64,000 nucleotides of DNA from Rhabditoides inermis (Eukaryota; Nematoda; Chromadorea; Rhabditida; Rhabditidae), in contig CAWZYM010000272.1 of assembly GCA_963966185.1 (NCBI GenBank), forward strand, positions 1,452,501-1,516,500. Direction: 5' to 3'. Both the position numbers and the translations under genes were made by a program. The notes beneath the pieces were generated by a model that was not told the origin of the DNA, made no database searches, and saw only the letters and a program-made list of their open reading frames with translations. Every line of letters begins with the position of its first letter. Position 1 is the stretch's first letter. This document shows, piece by piece, positions 12,572-28,893 of this stretch.

Positions 12572-13228
12572 TCACTTTTTCTTATACGCGGTCGTCGCCA
12601 AGTAGCCGGGATGTGGAGTGGCGAGAGTGGAAACGAGAGGGAGGCTGACGGGGAAGCCAGCGACACCGCCCGTCCCACTGCCTCCGCCCGTCATCAGACC
12701 GCCCGACGAGAGGAGAGTGGCCGCCGCGTCCGGAGCGACCATGTTCAGCAGCTGCCACGCCAGGTCCTGCACAAACATGTCTCTCCCTCTCCCTCCCTTT
12801 CTCTCACTCACCTCCTCAGCCAGCTCGTTGTTCATGCACCAGCGCGACTGCAGCTGCGAGCCGTTAAAAAACGCCTGAAACAGTATCAGCTATGTTTTTG
12901 TTAGCAGTGGTATCTAATTCATCTGTCCTCGCTGTGAGGTCAGTCGACATGGCGCATTCAATGTATCCATTGATTTCTTCCACCTTTCACATATGTGTCG
13001 AACACGAAACATCGATGCTTCTATTTGTCTCTGTCTCTGTAATTGCTCAACAAAAGTCGGTTGGTGACTTGTCACTTGGTGTCACTTGGTGTCACGTGGT
13101 GCTGCCTGGTGACTCACGGTGGCGGCGTATGCGTAAATGACGGACGAGTGGAGCGATGGCTGGACGGGATGAACGAGCACGTGGAAGTGCGGCATCGGGT
13201 GCACGTACTGACGCAGCATCTAAACGAA

Positions 13229-13315
<87 letters not shown>

Positions 13316-13616
13316 GCTTACCTCCTTGAAGCTGATAGGCGTCCACATTGACTGTGCGGTGTCGAGTGAGCTTCTGGGAAGGGTGATGCCCATGCTGAGA
13401 CTGGCGCTGTTCAGACCGCCGGATAGGGAGGAGGGCAGGGAGAGGGAGGGCGCTGCAAACAAATGATCATCTACAAGTCGCTTTTTTCTGTTAGTATTTG
13501 ACAGAGAAACCAAAAAGAGGTGGTGAGAAATTGTGAATAGATAGATAGAAGAGGGGTGGGAAGAAGAGAGAGAAGAAAGAGAGAAGAGAGAAGAGAGGGA
13601 GAGAGAGAAGAGAGAG

Positions 13617-13659
<43 letters not shown>

Positions 13660-16600
13660 ATAAGGTCCGCTCACCAGCGGGGATGGTGCCTGCGCCGATG
13701 AGGGGTGCTTGGACGAGGGGCGCGCCCTGGAGGGTGTGGAATGCGGATGCGGCAGTGAGGGGCGACGAGGGAGCGGCGTGCAGCGGCCTGCAATTCCATG
13801 CACACACCTGCGTCACCAATCGAGACAACTCTTGCTGGCACAAGACTTTTAGAGCTAAGAACGGTTTATTTACCTGAAAAAGACTCCCTAATTACTGCTG
13901 CATCACAAGACGGCGTTTGCATTATCGAGTTCTTTTAGAGCTAAGAACTAAGCCTTTTAGAGCTAAGAACGGTTTATTTATCTGAAAAAGACTCCCTAAT
14001 TACTGTCGCATCACAAAACGGCGTTTGCATCATCGAGTTATCGAGTTCTTTTGTTATGGGTCTTTATTCGCCGATTTGCGAAAAAAAAAAATCAAAGCTC
14101 AAAATACTTGCAGGAATACTCCCACTAGTTCCCGGACACTTCGAAATCCCTCGTGCCTTCCAAACACTTTGTTCGAGAAATGCCGAACGTTCAATGCCAG
14201 CGTTCTCTGCTCGCGCGCGCACGTTTCCATACCGCCTCATTACCGCCGCTTATGTCAATGTCATTTCACATGTCTGCCATCATTTGCCTACACTCACTCG
14301 ACCGCATAAAACGCGCGCGCCGATTCTGCCAGTCATAACTCGCGCGTTCGCCGCTGAGCCACTAACCACTCACCCCCCTACTGACCAGCATGCATCGCGG
14401 AGGACTGCAGAACCAGCGTCAGCGCTCGCGCTCCCGCAGTCGCCAGCCGCGTGCCAGGAGCGCCAACCGTGCCGTCGTGTTCGAGCAGAGGAGGGAGGAG
14501 GAGGTGGAGCGCGCTATCGCCGCCCCTGTCCCGCGGCCCCGCTCGTGCTCGCGCAATCGCTGTCTGCCTGCGCCCGCCGCTCCCGCGCCGCCAGTCGATG
14601 CCTCGCCTGCCAAGCCCGCCGCCAGCTCGGACGACGTCGACATGCCGACTGTCGTGGAGCGCAAGCCGGTGTGTTAGGTGTACTGTGTCTAGCTTTACGG
14701 TATGTTACAGGAGCCGCAGCAGCTGCCGGATGCGGTCGTTCGCCAGCTGCTTGAGCCGTCTGTGCCCCGCCAGCTCGCGCCCCTCGTGCCCGGAGTGATT
14801 GTCGCCCCGCCCGAGATGAAGCCGGTCGAGAAGAAGGTGCGGACACCGCAAGCCTGGTGTCTACGGTGTCGCTTGTAGGCGGCTGGTCCGCAGCTCGCTC
14901 TGCCCATGCCTCTTCACGTGGCGACGCAGGGTCCGCGTGACGTGGTGCCGTGTGGATACGAGGCGGAAGACGAGGCGACGCAGCGCGTCAGCCAGGACGA
15001 GGTACTGTAGTCTACCGTATACCTATCTATCGTAGTCAGGTGTCGTATGTGGCCGTGCGCGGCAGCCCGACTCGTATCGAGGAGCTGGCGTCGGAGAGGA
15101 GCACCACCACCAGCCAGTTCGAGAGGGTACTGTAAAGTACAGCAGCCTTCAGTACCGTATACCTAGGATGAGGCTGCACTCGTCAACTCGTCGCTGATGG
15201 CGGATCTCGATAAGAACACGCACGTGCAGGCCACCAAGGGCAAGAGTACTGTAGCTACCGTACATCTTAACTTACAGTATCCCGTTTAGCCATGCCTGTG
15301 CCGGAGATTCGGTTCCAGTGTCAGCTCGCCCACGGTTCTGGCACGCAAATCATCACCAACTTCAACAACGTGCACCAGCTGTACGAGGTACTGTAACTAT
15401 TTAAAGATACTGTACATATCAGCTATACGGTACTCATTGCAGCGCATCGCCGAGGCGTTCAACATTTCCGTCGACGACATTCTCTTCTGCACCGTCAACA
15501 CGTACAAGGTACAGTAATCGAGTTAGGCGTATTACGATATCGTATCACGTACGTATTACGGTACGTATTACGACATTACGGTAATACGGTATCCTTAATT
15601 GCAGGTGAACATGGACCGTCTGATGTCGGCGAACCTCGCCTTCACCGACCTCATTTTCGCGCACGTGCGCGGTCAAAAGATCGAGGTGACGCTCACCAAG
15701 ACGGAAAGGTACTGTAGTCAGTCAGTTACTGTAGTTACCGTATGCAGCGCGCTCGGTCTGACCATCTCGGACAACGGTGTTGGCAAGTCGTTCATCAAGC
15801 GCATTAAGGTACCGTAGTCAATGACACCTTCCGTAGGTTATCTACCATCTTCAGGACGGTTCTGTGTGTGCCAAGGCGAATCCGGCTCTCGTGATCGGCG
15901 AGCACATTGAGAAGATCAACGAGCAATCGATGAAGGGCCTGCGCCACTTCGAAGTGGCCCGCGTGCTGCGCTCCATTCCCGTCGGCGCCACGTGAGTTGT
16001 CGACTACCGCAGTACGTTTGCTGAATACAGTACTATCACCGTACTTCTCTACAGGTTCACGATGCGGGTGATCCAGCCGCAGCAGTCTGGCTTTTCTCTG
16101 CTGCAGCCGCGCGGCTCGGGCGGCAAGCCTCAGTCTGTGCAGGACGGTGGCGCCACTTTGCGGTTCAAGGCCAGCGGCGGATGCGTCGTTCAGGTAGCCG
16201 ACTCGCCATAGTATCGCTTCGAATAAAATAACAGATTGTTGTCTAGTGTCGTAGTCTCGTTGACTGTTGACTAGTGTTTTGTCTAGTTGGCTTGTCTAGA
16301 ATAGTACAATGTGCAGGCATTGACCGACATTCTTTTCTCTTTCAGGAGGCGCCCTCTCAGCTGATCATCGACCGCATGAACAGCGTGTTCGAGTCGTACC
16401 TCGGAGTGAACGACGACGCTCTTGCCCTCACCGTGTGGGACATTGCCAACAAGTGCGCCGACCTGTGCGAGATGACCGACATGATTCGCGAGGTACGGTA
16501 CCTAGTTGGAACTAGCTGGTACAAGCTATTTGCAGTCCGAGGTGGGCGTGTTCGACTTCCCGGACGAGCTGGTGTTCGACATGTGGGGTGTGGTGAGCGA

Positions 16601-17790
16601 CTACCGCGCCAACCGACTGCTGCCCGTGGGAACTGTGCCCAGCGAGTAGAACTGCTGGCGCCCAGTCACACGGCCCAGTCACACTAGGACACAACCAGTA
16701 CCCACTCCCTGAAGTAGCCACTCTCTTCCTTTTTCCATGATCCTTGACTGTTTCTATAACCCTTCGCGATTGACATGCCGTAGACGATAACCCCTGAGCA
16801 TCTTGAGTAGTTCCCTACCGTAAACCCGAACAAACCTGTGTACTTGCCATCGTAATAAATATGCCAATATCTGTGTTGTGTTTACCTGGTTTTTGGGGAT
16901 CACATGAAGACATTTCAACATGCCGTACCATGTCAAGAATCGCTTTGCTTTTCCGAATACACGTGCACTCACATTGCGATGTGTTTGTAGACGTTGTCCC
17001 ATATGGGTCCGAGCAGTTCGGCTCCCTTGCTGCCGTACATCACGCGCCGCATGTTCAGCACCGACTTCGCCTGCAACGCTTTGTTTCTTCTTCCCTATTA
17101 CTAATTAGTACTTAGTACTATTAGTACTATTAATACTAATGTACTACTAGTATTATTAGTACCATTAGTACCATTAGTACTAATTAGTACTATTTATTTG
17201 TTTACACATTTGTAATGTCATTATGTCAACTTGTTTCTTGAAGTACAGCGCTACAAGTTATAAGACCTGGTGTTGCTCTCACCTTCTCACATTGTCACCA
17301 CAAAACTATTACTCTACCCACATTGAACTCCTTCTTCTTGGCTCCTTCCGGAACGGGGCGCGCCCACGTCACCTCAATCGTCAGACCGCACTGAAACGTA
17401 CACCGTTCCATTGTTGTGTTCTGTAGAAGGGAGTGAAAACTGACCAGCTCGGTGCCGTTGTACTTTTCGATCGCCGCGCTCGCTGCCTGAGTGGGATTTC
17501 ATTGAATGTGAGACACAGTAAGCAAGAGGTGACAAAAACCAAAATAGGTGAAAGGTGAAACTACGTGGTTATCGTCAGCAAGCAAAGCGAGAAGACTATT
17601 GAGATTAGGGGAAAACAGCAACTACACACAGATGTTTTCTGATTTCTTTTCACTGCTGTCACGCGAGCCGACTGCACTCACCTGGTGCGAGTGGAAGAGC
17701 ATGAACGCGTAGGCCTTGCCGGGCTCGTGGTGGAACGACTCGATCACGGAGGCACTGCCCTCGTCCAATCCCTCACGCACCTGCAAGGAA

Positions 17791-17863
<73 letters not shown>

Positions 17864-17864
17864 T

Positions 17865-17899
<35 letters not shown>

Positions 17900-19403
17900 C
17901 TCTGTCTCTCTCTCTCTCGCTCACCCCGAAGTGTTGCAGCACCATGTTCCGCTCCACATTCGGCCGCAGATGGCGGATGTAAATGTTACAGAGCTGAATC
18001 AACGTTTTAGACATAAGAATATGTGTTTTTTCATGGTGTCTTTCAATCTCTGATAGTTTGATTAAGAAATGATAAACCAGAAGTCACTTGCCAATGAGTG
18101 CGTACGCAACTGGATACTGTTTACGCGACTTTCTATTCCACCGTTTCCTGTGCACAGACTATTTCTCGCTGGCCGACTCACCGTGGAGATGACCTGATCG
18201 GAGAGTTTCTGCTCCGGCGACGCCCAATCGATAGACGCCCACATATTGCCAACCTGTAAGCAGTGTTTTCGATGCATTGATCGCTCGCAGCCCACGAATC
18301 GCCGATACGCCGACACAGAATAGACATGAGAGGGGATGAATGGGAAAACAGTGAAATCAGTACAGTACAGAATCCGAATCTGCTTGTTTGTCTCCACACG
18401 CTTTTTCGACCCCCCACCCCAGAAATCGTTTCGAAGAATCGAGAGAGGGTTCTGTTTCGAACGCTCCGAATCTTGAAAAAAAAACTCAAAAATGAGCCAC
18501 ACAAACCATTGTCTTCTTTTTTGTGTCTCACACCGGCGTCTGTAAATGGATTATAGCTGTAAACTGTTCAAATATTGTAGAGTTGTGGTGCAATTAATGA
18601 ACGTGAACAACGGGGACATTGGCGCGCCCTTCTTGCACTACCGTACCACCGTACCTTGACTCCATTCAGCATTGCCAGCCGTCCCCTCTCTGCCTCTGCG
18701 TGCGTGTCAAAGTCGATGAACGCGAAGCCTGTACAGTTGAGTTCTTAACGTTTTTCTTCTTCATATTTACTGTACAGACGTCATTACAGAAATGTAAGGG
18801 AACTGTAACGTTTCCAACATTTTTTTCTGTATCTCGGCCTATCACGGGCAGACAGGACACTCACTGTTTCAGCTGATCTCTTCGGTTTTCTCACTACCGA
18901 ATCGTCATTACTTCAGTCTCATGATACCAATAACTTCTCCAACACTACATCTCGGAATCGGGCTGATATGCAACAGACGGAAACTGGAGTGTACATACAC
19001 ACACTATCGTATTATCACTGTAACGTCGTTTTACAACTTGCACATTTTAATCACCCTTATATGCGATTAATTGAATTGAATTGAATTGAAGTGTATCGTA
19101 GTGCGCCTCGGCATCGGAACGCACCCCTGTTGTTGTTGGGGTTGGTGGGGCTGGCGTAGACATCGACGCGAAACGGCAGCTCGCGCGGCAGCAGCACCCC
19201 CACAGCCCTCTCAAACCACATTTTAAATATATCCTTTTTTTTCTACGAACTAACAATAATGCAGTTTCAACAGTATGTCACATTGTTTAGCGAATTCCCG
19301 TAGTGATGCTCACCTCAATAGCCGTCTTATCAGCTTCCGGATCTACTCCGCCTAGAAAGAGACGCCGCAGCTCCTCATCCACAAACGCGCGCTTCCGGGC
19401 CAT
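12572..19403 (-). CDS. A1CF/RBM46-like RNA-binding protein: two RRMs and a dsRBD-like C-terminus
   Basis: Predicted RNA-binding regulator of the A1CF/RBM46/RBM47/DND1 group. Fourteen exons, all in phase, give 444 aa: 19314-19403, 19125-19242, 18655-18728, 18182-18253, 17925-17993, 17682-17780, 17445-17486, 17322-17390, 16973-17070, 13675-13787, 13322-13452, 13118-13219, 12812-12874 and 12572-12766. RRM A (about 14-108) has RNP2 LFLGGV and RNP1 GFAFIDF. RRM B (about 118-205) has NIYIRHL and AYAFMLF. After a Pro/Ala/Ser linker, residues about 322-392 resemble the dsRBD of A1CF relatives (YVHPMPHFHVLV, FFNGSQ, ELAEEDLAWQLLNMV). It corresponds to RRM2-RRM3-dsRBD; a first RRM is not visible. An in-frame TGA at 16969-16971 lies within a strong GTGAGT donor and is read as intron. 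The 3.2 kb intron 9 contains the GIPC gene. Confidence 0.85.
13231..13312. repeat. (TC)n microsatellite
   Basis: About 80 bases of pure TC dinucleotide in the RRM gene intron between exons 11 and 12. Confidence 0.97.
13546..13655. repeat. Interrupted (AG)n microsatellite
   Basis: Purine tract with AGAAGAG variants followed by pure AG, in the RRM gene intron between exons 10 and 11. Confidence 0.9.
13846..14050. repeat. Tandem duplication, 107-bp period, upstream of GIPC
   Basis: A block beginning TTTTAGAGCTAAGAACGGTT at 13,847 is repeated from 13,954 with a few differences, through AAAAAGACTCCCTAATTACTG and GGCGTTTGCAT. A short third partial copy of TTTTAGAGCTAAGAAC lies between them near 13,933. 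It sits about 350 bases upstream of the GIPC start, so it may contain promoter sequence. Confidence 0.85.
14390..16649 (+). CDS. GIPC: GIPC PDZ-domain adaptor, nested in an intron of the RRM gene
   Basis: Cytosolic adaptor that binds receptor C-termini through its PDZ domain and myosin VI through its C-terminal GH2 region in endocytic traffic. Thirteen phase-consistent exons give 519 aa: 14390-14668, 14711-14836, 14879-15001, 15040-15126, 15167-15245, 15290-15387, 15443-15508, 15605-15708, 15748-15808, 15855-15991, 16055-16193, 16346-16492 and 16536-16649. The GH1 part (about 232-310) includes FCTVNTYKVNMDRLMSA. The PDZ (about 311-405) includes ESALGLTISDNGVG and SFIKRI. GH2 (about 430-519) includes LTVWDIANKCADL and VFDFPDELVFDMWGVVSDYR. 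Usual GIPC proteins are about 330 aa, so the Arg/Pro/Ala-rich first 230 residues are an extension. AATAAA at 16854-16859. The whole gene lies between exons 9 and 10 of the opposite-strand RRM gene. Confidence 0.93.
17098..17210. repeat. TTAGTACTA low-complexity tract
   Basis: Degenerate repeats of TTAGTAC/ATTAGTACTA within an intron of the RRM gene. Confidence 0.85.
17795..17920. repeat. (TC)n/(TTTC)n microsatellite
   Basis: Pyrimidine tract between exons 5 and 6 of the RRM gene. Confidence 0.95.
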
Positions 19404-20538
19404 TCTAGGTAGGGTACGGTGGTACGGTAGAGTGGATACGGTAGAAAGGAAATACGGTAGTGTGCAAACATAATGGTACGTGCTAGTCAGGCAGCTTTCG
19501 TTTACAATTAAAGATGACGCGATTATACATAATGCATATGTTGAAGCATTTCGTGCGGTGTGTGTATCTGTAATACAAATGGCTACTGTAGAAAAAAAAC
19601 CCTGCTCTGGAGATCGCAGCGTTAATTATTTGAAGATGAGACTTTCAAGAACGTTCGAAAACGGTAGTTCCTATCACAGAGAATATTACAGATAAACAAA
19701 CAAAACAAAAGTCGTTGATTAAGGATTTTTGTTCAGTATTGATTAAAACTTACATGTAACGAATCATATAATGTTGTAGAAAGCGCATTTGCCAGGATGA
19801 CAGAAAGCGACTGTGATACAAAGGCCAGCAGATGGCACTGTACCAGAACAGGGAGAGAGAGAGAGACAGAGAGAGAGAGGGTGGAGAGAGAGAGACGGCT
19901 GGCTGTAAGAAGTGAGCGGTCGACAGGAAACAGTGCACTTTGCATATATCTAACCAAACAAAGATCGCCGTGGCTGTGCATCGTGGAGTTTGAGAGACGG
20001 AACGTCTTGAGAGGGGTGAGCGACTGTGTGGAGTGATGCGGTGTTCGCTGAGAGTGCGATGGCATTTGCGCCCTCCCTGTATCCGCCATCCACACCCTCT
20101 CTTATCGCGCACCCCAATCAACAACATTGCAGCGTGTCGAGTGTTAAACTGTGCGCGCCTATGCATGTAAACGAGACAGACGAATCTTGCAAGTCGAACA
20201 AATACAGTTCCATGCGAAAATGAACCGTTGAGGATTGAATCGCATATAAAGTGGTTTCTATTCTGACCGACAAACTCGGAAAGCCGTGTTTTGAGACAAT
20301 GTAAACAAGACAAGACAAAGACAAGAGTTTGACCGCGCATCACCGCGGTCAAACTGGTAAACATATGAAAACAGATGTTTATTTACGAATAGTAAAACGC
20401 GTGCGAGCTGAGCGTGAATGAATCGACGGGTGGTGGCCTAATGGATGCATCCCAGATACACTCCTCTCCTCGCTTCCTGTAGACATTCCCAAGTCAGCCA
20501 GGTGGCATCTTTCATATTTCGCGTGCCGCCCCGGCTCT

Positions 20539-20539
<1 letters not shown>

Positions 20540-20617
<78 letters not shown>

Positions 20618-20622
20618 TCTCG
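20540..20622. repeat. (TC)n microsatellite
   Basis: About 75 bases of TC dinucleotide flanked by CCCTCTC variants. Confidence 0.97.
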
Positions 20623-21035
20623 CACGCGATTAGAGACTCGCTAATGACCGGATGATTGTGACACCTGGAAGAGCTGTCAGCATGGAAGAGGTACGAATAG
20701 ATAAACGTATATAATTAACAATAGTTTTTTTGCGTTTGATGGATGACGCGTTATAAAAAAGTAATTCAACAAACTTAGCATTGGGGAATAATGTGAATGC
20801 GATTTCTTGCAGTGTCATTGTTCTGTAGATTAACCAAGTTTACTTTTCTATTTGAAACTGTATAAAACATGCTACTATTACTTTTGCCTTTGCAAAATAT
20901 AAACTCCAGTTTTCTGGCAAAGCACGATGAAAGTGTTCTAATCAAAACTGCCGCGCACCTTCATAAAGATCCTCACTTGGTTGGTTGTACACGGCTGGCC
21001 GCTGACAGCCGTCGAGAGCATTGCGCGAGTAGAAA

Positions 21036-21112
21036 AGTGGAAGCCTCTGACAAAAGTGGAAGCCTCTGACAAAAAGTGGAAGCCTCTGACAAAAGTGGAA
21101 GCCTCGTTTCGA
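21036..21112. repeat. Tandem 19-bp repeat, four copies
   Basis: The unit GTGGAAGCCTCTGACAAAA is repeated about four times with an occasional extra A. The last copy is followed by an inverted GTCTTCCACTTTTG, so the array can fold back on itself. Confidence 0.9.
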
Positions 21113-21218
21113 GTCTTCCACTTTTGATGATTCGACCAGCTTTGTTTCTGGCGAGTCGAGTACAGTGTCGAGTACAGTGGATGCGAGACTGCTGGCCCGC
21201 GCCCATGCCCACAACCTG

Positions 21219-21305
21219 ACGAGGAGTGTTGGTGATGTTACAGTGGCGGATTCGGCTCAAACTATGCACAGGGGTAGCCGAAGGGGTCCCACATCGACTG
21301 GCAAA
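21219..21305 (+). repeat. Left arm of a ~90-bp inverted repeat pair
   Basis: The segment from GAGGAGTGTTGGT through GGCTCAAACTATGCACAGG to the ACATCGACTGG end is matched in reverse complement at 22,088-22,175. The two copies are diverged members of one interspersed family. Confidence 0.75.
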
Positions 21306-21411
21306 AAAGTGCAACGGACCATTTCGAGTTTTTGGCGTTACGTTTTGTTTCCGGCTGCTTAAACGTGTGAGGCGCTTTTGCATATTCCGTACTCATCCAT
21401 GGCGGTCTGTG

Positions 21412-21482
21412 AACAGACCGGGTAGCCGAGTGGTGTAGTGTGAAGCATGGCAAGCGAGTGGCGCAGGTTCAATCCCTTTTTT
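21412..21482 (+). mobile_element. tRNA-like SINE head
   Basis: A-box match TAGCCGAGTGG near 21,422 and B-box match GGTTCAATCCC near 21,465, about the spacing of a tRNA but without a pairing acceptor stem. It abuts the next SINE in opposite orientation. Confidence 0.5.
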
Positions 21483-21513
21483 CTGATTCCGTTTAAACTT
21501 GTAGAATTTAAAC

Positions 21514-21812
21514 CTCTTAAAGTTTGTTTATCAGCAGATTCAAGTTATACAACCGTCGACCTAGCCAATAAGGGGACTCACCTGAGGCTCTCGAGTACAA
21601 GTCGCTAGCTGCTTACAACTGGTCCATCGATGAATGTAATGAATTTGGATCAGATGACGTAACAGACTTCTGACTAGAGACTCACGAAAGTTGTGAGGGT
21701 GGTCGTCACTCCACCGTGACTAGCGGTACATCATTGGCCGCCGAGAAGATTGAACCCGGGACCTTCCGCTTGATAGCTGCGCGCACATCCACTGCGCTAC
21801 CCCCCCCCCCCC
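21514..21812 (-). mobile_element. tRNA-derived SINE, copy 1
   Basis: The minus strand has an A-box TAGCGCAGTGG and B-box GGGTTCAATC at its start (near 21,800 to 21,755) and a ~220-bp body. The same element occurs on the plus strand at 33,539-33,822. A run of 14 C lies beside its head. Confidence 0.8.
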
Positions 21813-22087
21813 CTTGTTCACAAACAAGGCATCAAAGAAACATGCACATTTGTGAGAGAGAACAAGTTTCACATTTTTCAAACACATGAAATAGACATGA
21901 AAAACCAAAATGAAATATTTGTGTGTGTAAATAATTTCATGATGACAGCAACAAGTTTAGTGAATTATTCATCGCTAACTAGTTGTGATGTTCGAAAAAA
22001 TTAAAATTCTACAAGTCCGAATCGAATCAGCAAAACGTCTTGCGGTAGCAGGGATAGAACATATGCCACTTTTTTTCTAATTTCCAG

Positions 22088-22175
22088 TAATCGATGTGGT
22101 ACCCCTTGGGCTACCTCTGTGCACAGTTTGAGCCGGATCCGCCATTGTGGCATAACCAACACTCCTCGTGTAATA
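22088..22175 (-). repeat. Right arm of the ~90-bp inverted repeat pair
   Basis: Reverse-complement copy of 21,219-21,305, including GTGCACAGTTTGAGCCGGAT. Differences include several substitutions and a small indel. Confidence 0.75.
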
Positions 22176-22773
22176 GTGATGAGACAAAAGTTTCTGCTTT
22201 TTACTGTTAACAGCGTCGTTTCAACCAATTTTTTGCCCGGTCATGGTCAATAACAACTTTTGTAAGGGACGGGCACGTGTTTCACAAGTTTCATCACGAA
22301 AAGTCGGGATTGACATCAATGTGTAGATGTAGAACACAACAAAGTGAGAATAAAATCTTGGCACATAAAACAGCAAAATTTACTGAAAAAAAATGATATG
22401 AATTTTTGAAAATGACTTCCGATCACATTTATTGAAGGGACTTTCCACTCGCAGATTGCTGTTGTGTACAGGAACTGGCATGTCGCATGTGATAGAAAAC
22501 CAAATTACACTTTTCATGTATAAAACATTAGCTCAACATGAACGAGAAAAAAGAAAACAGACCGCATAATTTGAAAAAAATCAAAATCAGTAGTCATCAC
22601 TGCAAATCATAACACTCAAAAAATACATGTTTTGTTTTTGTTTCGCATCTGTTTCGACTGTTTTTTTTTATCACGTAGCAACTTTATGTACACAAAAATG
22701 GCGATTGTGTTTTGAAGAGACTGACCACACACGTTCACTACAACACGATTTCACTACTCCGGCATATTTCTTT

Positions 22774-27214
<4,441 letters not shown>

Positions 27215-28893
27215 CGGCGACTGACTCACGCTGTCACACCAATTAGATCGTCGACTCATTTCTCTCGTTCCGCTCACGCCACGTAAATGAGTTATGTGGG
27301 CGCGCGTTAAGGGAATTAGAGTGATCATTGTCAACGAGCTGTTGACGGCGTCGTATAAACAAGCTTAATGATGTGGAAACACAACTTACATACAGACAAG
27401 GAAGTGGTTGATACAATTGTGAAACTTGCAATCAGCATTAGTGCATATACAATTTTTCTTCACATTCATGTGATTTGGCCAAACATTGGCATGTATTGTA
27501 TACGAGAAAAACTGCAACTAAAAGTGGATTATTTTTCAAAAGGACTTGCATAAAGTGAGTATATTTTATCCGACGTAATTCATCAAGAGCTAATGCACCC
27601 TTCATCAATCAAAACAGTAAACTAATTTAATGAATATGAAAACACATGTTGTTGTTGTTGTTTTTGTTTTAGTTGTGTTTGTTTTATATTTGATAGCGTT
27701 TGAAAAGAAGAAACAGTTTTTTTAATCAAGCGGGAGACTACGTAAACCTTCCTCATGAGATCACTTTAGATTTGATCGAAAAGTAGCACAACTTAGAAAA
27801 AAACGACCAGCCAGGACGAAACGATTTGTTTTCACTATTAGTTGGACGAAAAAAGACGCTCGAATATTTTTGACAATATTATGTTTAAAATATAAGCAAG
27901 TTGGACGAAACGAGAGATTGGACGAAACGAGATGGTTGGACGATATGGCACTACCCCGTTTGAAAACCAAACTGGCCGGTTGATGACGGTCTGAAATTGT
28001 GAGAGAATCGGTAAAGTCAACCAAAAAATGACACTGCAAAAATTTTGGTATCATGAAAAATTGGTTTTCGAGAAATCAACCAGTCTTGGTCAAAACCAAA
28101 ACCAAAATTTTAAATTGATCATTGGTTATCAATTTTAGCGCTGATCTTTTTTTCGTTAAAAAAAGTGTTGTTGACAATGACAAAGCCGTTTTTTCAGGGT
28201 TGAAATAACAACGTTATCCTAAAATAAGGGGGCAATGATAACTGTTTCTGAGAGCGATCTCTGTAATGACTGCGTGGCGTAGTAGCAAATGAGACGTTTG
28301 TCGCATCCGGAGTTTGACTCATTTTCGTATTCAAAACGAGATACACAAATACAGTGTGTAGTTGTGCAAAACCAACTTGTTTGAATACAAGCTCCACCTA
28401 CTGCTGGAAACTAGTGAAGAGTTTCACAGCGTTTTCTACCCATTTCATTATTCATACTAACTCGCGAGCCGAAAGAAATTCCGCTATCACGCTGGAATGG
28501 CGACCACACTGACATAATGTCAGCCGGTAGCCAGAAGACACACCGTCATCGTGAATTCTCATTGCTTTGTTTTCTAGAAAAAAAATCAGTTTTTTACTAC
28601 AGCCCCTTCATTGTCATTGTTCACAGGCATTTCATTTGTGAAGCATCCTTGTGGTGTGATAAGTTCAACTTGATTTTTAACATGTGTGGTGCGGTTTACA
28701 GTGCATCTGATGTGTAATAAAACACGATTATTTTGTTTTTTGTCACGTTGCATCATATTACATTCAGTAAATGATGTTGATGACCTAAAAAAATGTGAGT
28801 GAGTGTTTGTGTGTTTTTTCGCAAACTTCCGCGGAATGAAACGACAGAAAATAAAATTCTTAGTAGCGAAAGAGAAAAAAAAACATGTGATAT

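Larger units (their letters stand above)
19404..22773. other. Intergenic repeat-rich spacer
   Basis: Between the RRM gene start and receptor A. It contains AG and TC microsatellites (19,855-19,893; 20,545-20,613), a 19-bp tandem array, an inverted repeat pair and two SINE-like copies, listed separately. A possible short exon with ATG near 20,654 followed by a GTACGA donor has no partner exon that I can support. Confidence 0.6.

Noticed and set aside
16969..16971. In-frame TGA as the end of the RRM protein
   Set aside because: It overlaps a consensus GTGAGT donor whose leftover AT joins in phase to the exon at 13,787; a dsRBD-like continuation follows as in A1CF relatives.
19750..20364. 204-codon minus-strand open frame
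   Set aside because: Composition is not protein-like, it spans an AG microsatellite and has no recognisable domain.
20654..20692. Possible short first exon ending in GTACGA
   Set aside because: No following exon in phase could be supported.
28265..28330. tRNA-like segment with weak A and B boxes
   Set aside because: Boxes deviate at several conserved bases and no body shared with other copies was seen. Similar weak cases near 35,095 and 44,430 were also set aside.
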